This document shows positions 44,589 to 51,508 of a stretch of 64,000 nucleotides of DNA, one piece after another. Positions within the stretch are counted from its first letter, which is position 1. Each line of letters starts with the position of its first letter. The notes under the pieces are model-generated. The model had not been told where the DNA came from and did no database searches. It saw only the letters and a list, made by a program, of their open reading frames with translations. Origin of the DNA: Pseudomonas abyssi (lineage in GTDB: Bacteria; Pseudomonadota; Gammaproteobacteria; Pseudomonadales; Pseudomonadaceae); assembly GCF_002307495.1 (NCBI RefSeq), contig NZ_NTMR01000011.1, forward strand, positions 124,001 through 188,000, in the 5' to 3' direction. Position numbers and translations under genes: made by a program.

Positions 44589-45680
44589 ATGTCTGGAAAC
44601 ACGCTCGGTACCCTCTTCACTGTTACCACGGCCGGCGAAAGCCACGGCCCGGCGCTGGTCGCCATTGTTGATGGCTGCCCGCCCGGTCTGCCGTTGTCGA
44701 GTGAGGATCTGCAGCGTGATCTGGATCGCCGCAAGCCCGGCACCAGCCGCCACACTACCCAGCGCCAGGAGGCCGATGAGGTCGAGATCCTGTCCGGGGT
44801 GTTTGAAGGGGTGACGACCGGCTGCCCGATTGGCTTGCTGATTCGCAACACCGATCAGAAGTCCAAGGACTACTCGGCGATCAAGGACCTGTTCCGCCCG
44901 GCCCACGCCGACTACACCTACCACCACAAGTACGGCCTGCGCGACTACCGCGGTGGCGGCCGTTCGTCTGCGCGAGAAACCGCAATGCGTGTTGCTGCCG
45001 GTGCGATTGCCAAGAAGTACCTGGCCGCCCAAGGCATCCAGGTGCGTGGTTATATGAGCCAGCTGGGGCCCATCGAGATCCCCTTCAAGAGCTGGGATGG
45101 TGTCAACGACAATGCCTTCTTCAGCCCCGACCCGGACAAGATTCCCGAGCTGGAGGCCTACATGGATCAGCTGCGCCGTGACCAGGACTCGGTCGGCGCC
45201 AAAATCACCGTGGTCGCCGACGGCGTGCCGCCGGGGCTGGGCGAGCCGATCTTTGATCGTCTGGATGCCGAGCTGGCCTACGCGCTGATGAGCATCAACG
45301 CGGTCAAGGGGGTCGAAATTGGTGCCGGCTTTGCCTCCGTAGCCCAGCGCGGCACCGAGCACCGTGATGAGTTGACGCCGGAAGGCTTCGTCAGCAACCA
45401 GGCTGGCGGCGTGCTGGGCGGCATTTCCTCTGGTCAGCCGATTGTCGCCAGCCTTGCGCTCAAACCCACCTCCAGTATTACCACCCCTGGTCGCTCCATT
45501 GACGTGAACGGTGAGTCGGTCGATGTGATCACCAAGGGTCGCCACGACCCCTGCGTGGGCATTCGTGCCACGCCGATTGCCGAGGCGATGATGGCGCTGG
45601 TGCTGATGGATCATCTGCTACGCCATCGCGCGCAGAACGCCGACGTGAAGGTCACCACACCGGTATTGGGTCAACTCTGA
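44589..45680 (+). CDS. aroC: Chorismate synthase AroC
   Basis: 363 residues, the usual length. It converts 5-enolpyruvylshikimate-3-phosphate to chorismate with reduced FMN. Signatures: [36 protein letters not shown], the second motif [24 protein letters not shown] and the third motif [27 protein letters not shown]. The histidines in GESHG and RHDPC match the active site. It is followed after 16 bases by the MFS gene. Confidence 0.97.
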   Translation: MSGNTLGTLFTVTTAGESHGPALVAIVDGCPPGLPLSSEDLQRDLDRRKPGTSRHTTQRQEADEVEILSGVFEGVTTGCPIGLLIRNTDQKSKDYSAIKDLFRPAHADYTYHHKYGLRDYRGGGRSSARETAMRVAAGAIAKKYLAAQGIQVRGYMSQLGPIEIPFKSWDGVNDNAFFSPDPDKIPELEAYMDQLRRDQDSVGAKITVVADGVPPGLGEPIFDRLDAELAYALMSINAVKGVEIGAGFASVAQRGTEHRDELTPEGFVSNQAGGVLGGISSGQPIVASLALKPTSSITTPGRSIDVNGESVDVITKGRHDPCVGIRATPIAEAMMALVLMDHLLRHRAQNADVKVTTPVLGQL

Positions 45681-45696
45681 TCCGGCGCGGGCAGCC

Positions 45697-46872
45697 GTGA
45701 GTGCGGTCGCGGGGGCACCGCTGCCTTACTGGCGGCTGTCCGGTTTCTACTTTGCCTACTTCGCCCTGCTGGGCGGGGTAGCGCCCTTCCTGTCGCTGTA
45801 TTTCGAATCGCTCGGCTTTTCGCCGGCGCGCATCGGCGAGCTGGTTGCGATACCCATGCTGATGCGCTGCATTGCGCCCAACCTGTGGGGGTGGCTGGGG
45901 GACGCTACCGGGCAGCGTCTGCTGATTGTTCGCGTCGGCGCGCTGCTGACCGCGCTCTGTTTTGCGGGCATCTTCTGGCGGCAGGACTATTGGTGGCTGG
46001 CGGCGATCATGGCGCTGCACAGCTTCTTCTGGCACGCCGTCTTGCCGCAGTTTGAAGCCATTACACTGGCACACCTGGGTAGTCAATCAGCGCGCTACAG
46101 TCAACTGCGTCTTTGGGGGTCGGTTGGCTTTATCCTTACCGTAGTCTTGCTGGGCCTGTTGCTGCAGCGTGCCGGCATGGCTGTTTATCCCATGGCGATG
46201 TTCGGCATCATGCTGCTGATTGCAGTGTGCAGCACCTTGGTACCGCAGCCGCCACGCCAGCCTGCCAGCGCAGCAGTGGCCGGTGATGGATTCGTGCAGC
46301 GTCTGCGCCAGCCCGGCGTGCCCGCGTTTTTTGTGGCCGTGGCGTTGATGCAGCTGTCGCATGGGCCCTATTACACCTTTCTCAGCATTCACCTTGAGGC
46401 GCTGGGCTACAGCCGTGGACTCATTGGTATGCTCTGGGCTCTGGGTGTGCTGGCCGAGATTGTGCTGTTTATGTTCATGCACCGCCTGCTGGCCTGGATA
46501 AGCCTGCGGCAACTGCTGGTGGTCAGCTTTGCTTTGGCGGCGCTGCGTTGGCTGTTGCTTGGTAAGCTGGCCGAGGAGATGCTGGTTCTGGTGTTTGCCC
46601 AGCTGCTGCATGCCGCGACTTTCGGTGCATTTCATGTTGCCTCCATTCATCTGGTGCAGCAGCGTTTTGGCGAAAGGTATCAGGGACAGGGGCAGGCGCT
46701 TTATGCCACGCTGGCCGGCATTGGCGGTGCGCTGGGTGCACTGTGTTCCGGTTATGCCTGGGCTGGCATGGGGCCCACGCTGACGTTTGCCGCTGCCGCG
46801 CTGGCAGCCTTTGTCGGCATGCTGCTGTTGCTGCGGCGCCTGGGCGACCAATCAACCAAGGGGGCTGGATGA
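45697..46872 (+). CDS. MFS transporter (HcaT/phenylpropionate-permease-like)
   Basis: 391 residues from a GTG start, about 12 membrane helices. YWRLSGFYFAYFALLGGVAPFLSLYFESLGFSPARIGEL and WGSVGFILTV are typical of the nucleoside/H+ symporter and 3-phenylpropionate MFS group. Substrate unknown. In P. aeruginosa an MFS gene occupies the same place after aroC, from memory. The stop overlaps the next start (ATGA). Confidence 0.85.
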   Translation: MSAVAGAPLPYWRLSGFYFAYFALLGGVAPFLSLYFESLGFSPARIGELVAIPMLMRCIAPNLWGWLGDATGQRLLIVRVGALLTALCFAGIFWRQDYWWLAAIMALHSFFWHAVLPQFEAITLAHLGSQSARYSQLRLWGSVGFILTVVLLGLLLQRAGMAVYPMAMFGIMLLIAVCSTLVPQPPRQPASAAVAGDGFVQRLRQPGVPAFFVAVALMQLSHGPYYTFLSIHLEALGYSRGLIGMLWALGVLAEIVLFMFMHRLLAWISLRQLLVVSFALAALRWLLLGKLAEEMLVLVFAQLLHAATFGAFHVASIHLVQQRFGERYQGQGQALYATLAGIGGALGALCSGYAWAGMGPTLTFAAAALAAFVGMLLLLRRLGDQSTKGAG

Positions 46873-47336
46873 GCATTCTGGCGGTCTACGGCGCGGAGGA
46901 CTTGCAGTGTCCGCGTCGGGTACTGACTCACAGGCAGGATATTGAAACCGAGCTGGCGGCGATGGGCATAACGCTGTTGCCGGCCGAGGCGCCGGTTACG
47001 CCCGGTGCCCAGTGTAAACACGAGTGCCACGGTGCGCCTGCCTATGAACAGCCGGAGGAGTGCATTGATGGTGCCCAGGTTTTTGTTTGCGGGGCACTGG
47101 AGCGCCGAATAGAGCGGGGGCGGGTGAGGCTATGCCTGCTCAGTGAGTCGTCGGTACTGCTCATTGCTCTGCGGGCTGGTGATCGCCTGGCCTTGCCTGC
47201 CGGTTTGTCGCAATGCATGTTGCCCACGCCCGGCGACACCTGCAGCTGGGTGGATACGGCCGCAGCAGAAAGTGCCCTGGCGTATCAGCCGGTTGCCCAG
47301 TCTGCGTTGGTCAGGCTGGCGCCGCTGGAGATCTGA
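46869..47336 (+). CDS. Degenerate acireductone-dioxygenase-like cupin protein
   Basis: 155 residues, start overlapping the MFS stop. The N-terminus SILAVYGAEDLQCPRRVLTHRQDIETELAAMGITLLPAEAPVTPG parallels acireductone dioxygenase (MtnD), as does VFVCG and the later ALPAGLSQCM where MtnD has VPAGTKHWF. The metal-binding HxHxxxE and final histidine of MtnD are not present. It should therefore be catalytically dead or have another role. It is shorter than MtnD (about 180). In P. aeruginosa the MFS gene after aroC is followed by methionine-salvage genes, from memory, which supports a common origin. Confidence 0.55.
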   Translation: MSILAVYGAEDLQCPRRVLTHRQDIETELAAMGITLLPAEAPVTPGAQCKHECHGAPAYEQPEECIDGAQVFVCGALERRIERGRVRLCLLSESSVLLIALRAGDRLALPAGLSQCMLPTPGDTCSWVDTAAAESALAYQPVAQSALVRLAPLEI

Positions 47337-47393
47337 CAGCGAAATTCGCCAGGCTTCCTATACTGTGGATACACCCAATAAAGGAAGTGCTGC

Positions 47394-47585
47394 ATGAACA
47401 TGAATACCGGTGGTGGGCTGATCGGTCTGCTGATTCTGATTGGCGATATCTGGGCCATTATCAACATCCTGCAGAGTAACGCGGGCATGGGAGCCAAGCT
47501 GTTGTGGATTCTGCTGGTGGTGCTGCTACCGCTACTGGGGTTGATTATCTGGTTTGTTGCGGGGCCGCGGGGCGGCAAGGCATAA
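47394..47585 (+). CDS. PLDc_N-type small membrane protein
   Basis: 63 residues, two hydrophobic helices: LIGLLILIGDIWAIINILQS and KLLWILLVVLLPLLGLIIWFVAGPRG. This is the phospholipase D N-terminal (PLDc_N) module occurring alone, with the typical DIWAI and LPLLGLIIWFVAGP motifs. AAAGGAAG is the ribosome site. The stop codon TAA lies inside the IS target duplication, so the coding sequence is intact but its terminator is now 1.3 kb away. Confidence 0.75.
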   Translation: MNMNTGGGLIGLLILIGDIWAIINILQSNAGMGAKLLWILLVVLLPLLGLIIWFVAGPRGGKA

Positions 47586-47595
47586 AAAAGGTTCT

Positions 47596-48801
47596 TCACG
47601 GATTGCCGGGAAAGTCATTCTTGATCTTCATGAAAAAGAATTCGCTGTCCCGGTAGCCGTAGGCCATCCGCTTGATCACCTTGATCCGGTTGTTGATACC
47701 TTCCAGCTGACCCGTGTGCATCGGCCAGCGCACCCTGCTCAGGATGCCGCGCCAGTATCCTTTCAGGCGTTTAGCGAACTGCTTCAGCGCCGGTATCGCA
47801 CTTTCATCAGCTAGGCGTAGCCACTGCTTCCATGCTGATCGCCAGCCCCAGGCGGTGGCGGGCGACCACAGTGCTTTGAGCTCTGCCTTCATCAAATAAA
47901 CCGTCATCAGCGATTGGTTCGCCGCCAGCAGATCCTGCAGATGTACCTGCTGATCTTCTCGCTTGAGATTTTCTGGATTACGCAGCAGCAGCCACCGTGC
48001 TTGCTTGATCACCTTGCGGGCGGGTCTGTCATGGCGCAGGCGATTGGCCTCATCGACCCGTACCCGATCAATCACCTCTCGCCCATACTTGGCGATCACA
48101 TGAAACAGATCATAAACAACGCGTGCTTGAGGGCAGTGTTGGCGCACCTCCAAGTCAAATGCGGTGTTCATGTCCATTGCCACTGCTTCGATCCGCGCGC
48201 AGCCCTCCGCCCCCAGCGCTTCAAAAAAAGGTCTGACAGCAGCTCGGCTACGCCCTTCGCCAATCCACAACACCCGGCGGGTATCGGCATCCAGCACCAC
48301 GCTGGCGTAGCGATGCCCTTTGAACAGAGCGAACTCATCCATCACCAAGCGCCTGGGCTGCGCCTTCGGTAGCTTCTCCAGTGCGTCTTGTAGCGCCCGT
48401 CGCTCCAGCAAGCGCACGCTGTCCCAATGCAAACCAAACAGCTCGGCGACGTGCAGAGTGGGCAGTCTTTGACAGGCTTGGATCACAGCTTCGGCCAAGC
48501 GCTTGGTCATTCGCGAATAGCGGTCAAGCCAGCGGACTGATTCCATTCTCTTGCCGCATGTGCTGCACCCGACGCGCCGCAGTTCCACATTCAACCGCAC
48601 CGTGCGGCCAAGGATGGATAAGTCACGGATTGAGCGCTGGCAGTATTCGTGGATGGTGGTGCTGGGCTGATGGCAGCCGCTGCAGGTGGGCAATCGGGTG
48701 GGCTGCGGAATCAGGTCGATCAGCAGGTCGTCGCCGTCAGGCCGGATTGAAGTGACAGAAAAGCCCTCCCAAAAGGGCAGAAACGTATTAATATCGTGCA
48801 C
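47596..48801 (-). CDS. ISL3 family transposase
   Basis: 401 residues from a GTG start. An N-terminal zinc-binding region (CSGCHQPSTTIHEYCQR, VGCSTCGKRME) precedes an HTH-like segment and the DDE transposase domain: first D in VMDEFALFKGHRYASVVLDADTRRVLW, second D in VAMDMNTAFD, and the C-terminal QLEGINNRIKVIKRMAYGYRDSEFFFMKI with the glutamate. Reading frame is intact. The stop codon lies within the left terminal repeat. A 16-bp inverted repeat ends at the start codon. Confidence 0.93.
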   Translation of the reverse strand: MHDINTFLPFWEGFSVTSIRPDGDDLLIDLIPQPTRLPTCSGCHQPSTTIHEYCQRSIRDLSILGRTVRLNVELRRVGCSTCGKRMESVRWLDRYSRMTKRLAEAVIQACQRLPTLHVAELFGLHWDSVRLLERRALQDALEKLPKAQPRRLVMDEFALFKGHRYASVVLDADTRRVLWIGEGRSRAAVRPFFEALGAEGCARIEAVAMDMNTAFDLEVRQHCPQARVVYDLFHVIAKYGREVIDRVRVDEANRLRHDRPARKVIKQARWLLLRNPENLKREDQQVHLQDLLAANQSLMTVYLMKAELKALWSPATAWGWRSAWKQWLRLADESAIPALKQFAKRLKGYWRGILSRVRWPMHTGQLEGINNRIKVIKRMAYGYRDSEFFFMKIKNDFPGNP

Positions 48802-48864
48802 AAGAACGCCGGTTTGTGGATGTGTTTGTTCGCACTAACATCATCCCTCAAACCGGCGTTCTTG
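48801..48864 (-). promoter_or_regulatory. 16-bp perfect inverted repeat at the transposase start
   Basis: CAAGAACGCCGGTTTG (48801-48816) and CAAACCGGCGTTCTTG (48849-48864) are perfect complements 32 bases apart. In a transcript entering from outside the IS the stem would bury the start GTG. This resembles the impinging-transcription protection seen in other IS families, but function here is inferred. Confidence 0.55.
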
Positions 48865-48904
48865 TTTCTGTCTTTCCCGAGATTCCGTGAAGAACCATAA
48901 AAAA

Positions 48905-48933
48905 GCCCCGGCGCGTGAGCGCCGGGGCTTTTT
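48905..48933. terminator. Bidirectional rho-independent terminator displaced by the IS
   Basis: GCCCCGGCGC / GCGCCGGGGC, a 10-bp stem with a GTGA loop, bordered by A6 on the left (within the IS target duplication) and TTTTT on the right. It terminates fpr on the minus strand. Before the IS it would also have terminated the PLDc_N gene at 47585. Confidence 0.85.
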
Positions 48934-48949
48934 CGTGACGGCGGGCCGC

Positions 48950-49723
48950 TTATTTCTCGACGAAGGCACGCTCGATCACGTAGTGACCCTGGTCGCCGTG
49001 GCGGGCTTCCTGGAAGCCGTGAGCGTCGAGGATCTCGCAGCAATCCTTCAGCATGCTGGGGCTGCCGCAGAGCATGAAGCGGTCCTGCTCCAGATCGAAT
49101 TTCGGCAGGCCGATATCCTCGAACAGCTTGCCACTGTTCATCAGGTCGGTCAGGCGGCCTTCGTTGCGGAAGGGCTCACGGGTGACCGTGGGGTAGTAGA
49201 TCAGCTTCTCGCGTACCAGATCACCGAAGTACTCGTTGTTCGGCAGGGTGTCGGTAATCAGTTCCTGATAGGCCAGGTCGCTGACATTGCGGCAGCCGTG
49301 GGTCAGAATGACCTTGTCATATTGCTCGTAGGTTTCCGGGTCCTGAATGATGCTGATGAAGGGCGCAAGACCGGTGCCGGTGCTCAGCAGATACAGGTTG
49401 CGTCCGGGGATCAGGTGATCCAGCACCAGAGTGCCCGTCGGCTTGCGGCTGATCATGATTTGATCGCCGGTCTGAATGTTCTGCAGGCGCGAGGTCAGCG
49501 GGCCGTCCTGCACCTTGATGCTGAAGAACTCCAGGGTTTCCTCGTGGTTCGGGCTGGCAATGCTGTAGGCGCGCATCAACGGGCGACCTTCCACTTCCAG
49601 ACCGATCATGATGAAGTGTCCGTTCTTGAAGCGGAAACCCGGGTCACGGGTGGTCTTGAAGCTGAACAGGGTATCTGTCCAGTGGTGCACGCTGAGTACT
49701 TTCTCGGTGTTGAAGCCTGCCAT
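48950..49723 (-). CDS. fpr: Ferredoxin/flavodoxin-NADP+ reductase Fpr
   Basis: 257 residues. FAD-binding motif MRAYSIASPN (RxYS, about 51-60), NADP-binding STGTGLAPFISI (about 109-120), and C-terminal MLCGSPSML and HGDQGHYVIERAFVEK, all typical of Pseudomonas Fpr. It exchanges electrons between NADPH and ferredoxin or flavodoxin in oxidative stress and iron metabolism. The frame extends to 49744, but ATG 49723 (MAGFNTEK) has GGAGG four bases upstream. It is divergent from finR, its known type of regulator. Confidence 0.95.
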   Translation of the reverse strand: MAGFNTEKVLSVHHWTDTLFSFKTTRDPGFRFKNGHFIMIGLEVEGRPLMRAYSIASPNHEETLEFFSIKVQDGPLTSRLQNIQTGDQIMISRKPTGTLVLDHLIPGRNLYLLSTGTGLAPFISIIQDPETYEQYDKVILTHGCRNVSDLAYQELITDTLPNNEYFGDLVREKLIYYPTVTREPFRNEGRLTDLMNSGKLFEDIGLPKFDLEQDRFMLCGSPSMLKDCCEILDAHGFQEARHGDQGHYVIERAFVEK

Positions 49724-49788
49724 GACGCCTCCAGAAGTGAACATCTCTTGGCCGGGGAGTCTACGCGCGGTTAGTCTTGGTGTTAAAG

Positions 49789-49799
49789 AGAATTATTCT
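49789..49799. promoter_or_regulatory. AGAAT-T-ATTCT palindrome in the fpr-finR intergenic region
   Basis: Perfect 5-bp inverted repeat with one central base, 27 bases before finR and 66 bases before fpr. It lies in an AT-rich stretch and is a plausible FinR binding site or overlap with a -10 region. Confidence 0.4.
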
Positions 49800-49825
49800 T
49801 ATATAACTATTCGGTAAAATCGATA

Positions 49826-50719
49826 ATGAAATATACCCTGCGCCAGCTTGAGGTTTTTCTGGCTACGGCGCATTACGAAAATCTGACCCGTGCCGCTGCC
49901 AGTCTCTCGATGTCGCAGTCTGCGGCCAGTAGCGCGCTGAAGGACCTGGAAAGCCAGTTTGACGTTCAGCTGTTTGATCGGGTTGGCAAGCGTTTGCAGC
50001 TCAATGCCTTGGGCGACAGCATTCGTCCGCGCGCGCAAGCCCTGCTGGAGCAGGCAAGCAGTCTGGAGGAGGCGTTGGCCCGCCATCAGGGCACCGGGCA
50101 CCTGCGTGTTGGCGCCACCCTGAGTATTGGCAACTACCTGGCGGTCGAGATCATGGCGCGTTACATGAGCGAGCAGGAGGGGGCGCGGGTAGAGCTGGAG
50201 GTGGCCAACACCGAGACCATCGTGCGCAAGGTGGCCAACTTTGAACTCGACCTGGGGCTGATCGAGGGCGAGAGCCGGCATCCCGACCTGGAGATGGTGC
50301 ATTGGCGCGATGACGAGCTGGTGGTGTTCTGCGCGCCAGATCATCCACTGGCAGGCAAGCCCTGGCTATCGGATGAAGATTTGCTGAATGCCGCCTGGAT
50401 CGTTCGGGAGCCCGGTTCAGGCACCCGTCAGCATTTCGACTGGGCGATGCATGGGCTGCTGGCCAATCTGGATGTCAAGCTGGAGCTGCAGCACACCGAG
50501 GCCATCAAGCGTGCAGTGGAGGCGGGGCTGGGGCTGGGCTGTCTGTCGGAGATCACTCTGGTTGATGCGTTCAATCGCGGGCGCCTGGTGCCGCTGCCTG
50601 TCCCGCATCGGGATTTTCACCGCCGATTCTACTTTGCGCTGCACAGGCAGAAGTTCCGCAGCGCGGGTGTGGAACGGTGGCTGGAGTTGTGCCGTGAGAG
50701 CACCGAGGGGCTGGAGTGA
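49826..50719 (+). CDS. finR: LysR family regulator FinR
   Basis: 297 residues. N-terminal winged HTH (LRQLEVFLATAHYENLTRAAASLSMSQSAASSALKDLESQFDVQLFDR) and a C-terminal co-inducer domain with LRVGATLSIGNYL and VEAGLGLGCLSEITL. The divergent position next to fpr matches finR in P. putida and P. aeruginosa, where it activates fpr under superoxide stress; FinR is also linked to sulfur metabolism. The effector was not deduced from the sequence. Confidence 0.85.
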   Translation: MKYTLRQLEVFLATAHYENLTRAAASLSMSQSAASSALKDLESQFDVQLFDRVGKRLQLNALGDSIRPRAQALLEQASSLEEALARHQGTGHLRVGATLSIGNYLAVEIMARYMSEQEGARVELEVANTETIVRKVANFELDLGLIEGESRHPDLEMVHWRDDELVVFCAPDHPLAGKPWLSDEDLLNAAWIVREPGSGTRQHFDWAMHGLLANLDVKLELQHTEAIKRAVEAGLGLGCLSEITLVDAFNRGRLVPLPVPHRDFHRRFYFALHRQKFRSAGVERWLELCRESTEGLE

Positions 50720-50787
50720 GGTTGCGCAGTGCTCGCGCGGTGTGAATGGCTGGGGCGCGTGGCGGCGTAAGCACCTCCCGAACGTGC

Positions 50788-50817
50788 AAGGCCGCGATGC
50801 TTACGCATGGCGGCCTT
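50788..50817. terminator. Hairpin between finR and the glycine-zipper gene
   Basis: AAGGCCGCGATGC / GCATGGCGGCCTT form a 13-bp stem with a single G-G mismatch and a TTAC loop. No strong T-run follows; it lies between convergent genes. Confidence 0.5.
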
Positions 50818-50837
50818 GAGCCTGAAGGGGCGAGAAA

Positions 50838-51374
50838 TCAGTTGCTGCTGAGCACCAGCTGGCCATCTTTCAGCGGAATACTGCTGCCGGGTTTCTCGTC
50901 CATGCGAACGGTACCGGTTTCATCGCCGATGCGGTATTTCACGTTGTAACCGACTACCTCGTCGTGACTGTCGTAGACTGTCTCACAACGACGCTCGGTG
51001 GTGGTGTAGGTGCTGTTGTTCTGCATGTTTTCCTGTACGCGGTTGCCGGCATAACCGCCAGCGGCAGCACCTGCGACGGTGGCGATCTTCTTGCCGCTGC
51101 CGCCGCCTACCTGGTTGCCCAGGGCGCCGCCGACGACCGCGCCGGCAATTGTGCCAAGGATGCGGTTCTGATCCTGCACAGGTTTTTGCCGGGTGACGGC
51201 GACGTCATTGCAGACTTCCCGTGGGGTCCGTTGCGTTTCCGTGATTTCGGCTACATCAAGAACTTCAGCCTCGGTAGGGGTGGTGTCCACAAAGGCGGTG
51301 TAACCGGCAATGGCGCCGCCAGCTGTGGCTACCGCCGCGCCGATCAGGACGCCTGTCAACATAGACTTGTTCAT
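50838..51374 (-). CDS. Glycine-zipper 2TM domain outer-envelope protein
   Basis: 178 residues. N-terminal hydrophobic segment (LTGVLIGAAVATAGGAIAGYTAF) acts as a signal anchor. The glycine-zipper 2TM domain follows at about 73-110 (ILGTIAGAVVGGALGNQVGGGSGKKIATVAGAAAGGYAGNRVQ), as in the SlyB/Rick_17kDa-like proteins. The C-terminal CETVYDSHDEVVGYNVKYRIGDETGTVRMDEKPG is conserved in Pseudomonas homologues. Start at 51374 follows AAAGGAG. Likely a structural envelope protein; role unknown. Confidence 0.8.
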   Translation of the reverse strand: MNKSMLTGVLIGAAVATAGGAIAGYTAFVDTTPTEAEVLDVAEITETQRTPREVCNDVAVTRQKPVQDQNRILGTIAGAVVGGALGNQVGGGSGKKIATVAGAAAGGYAGNRVQENMQNNSTYTTTERRCETVYDSHDEVVGYNVKYRIGDETGTVRMDEKPGSSIPLKDGQLVLSSN

Positions 51375-51508
51375 GATGAGTACTCCTTTCCTGCCTATGA
51401 TCTGAGGTCGCAACACGGTGTTGCGCTCCATGCCGATGTGACAGCAAAGGTTGGCAGCCGTTCCTTTGGAGGCCGCTGATTCCGTCGCTTTGTGATCGAG
51501 TTGGCGGT

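Larger units (their letters stand above)
47590..48896 (-). mobile_element. ISL3-family insertion sequence, complete (1307 bp)
   Basis: Terminal inverted repeats begin GGTTCTTCACGGA at both ends (47590-47614 and 48896-48872) and match at 22 of 25 bases. It has an 8-bp direct duplication of ATAAAAAA and encodes one full transposase on the minus strand. The target was the A-run beside the bidirectional terminator at 48905-48933. Sharp ends and an intact transposase suggest a recent insertion that may still be active. Confidence 0.9.
47582..48904. repeat. 8-bp target-site duplication flanking the IS
   Basis: ATAAAAAA at 47582-47589 and again at 48897-48904, directly bordering the element on both sides. 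Eight bases is the usual duplication for the ISL3 family. Confidence 0.85.
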
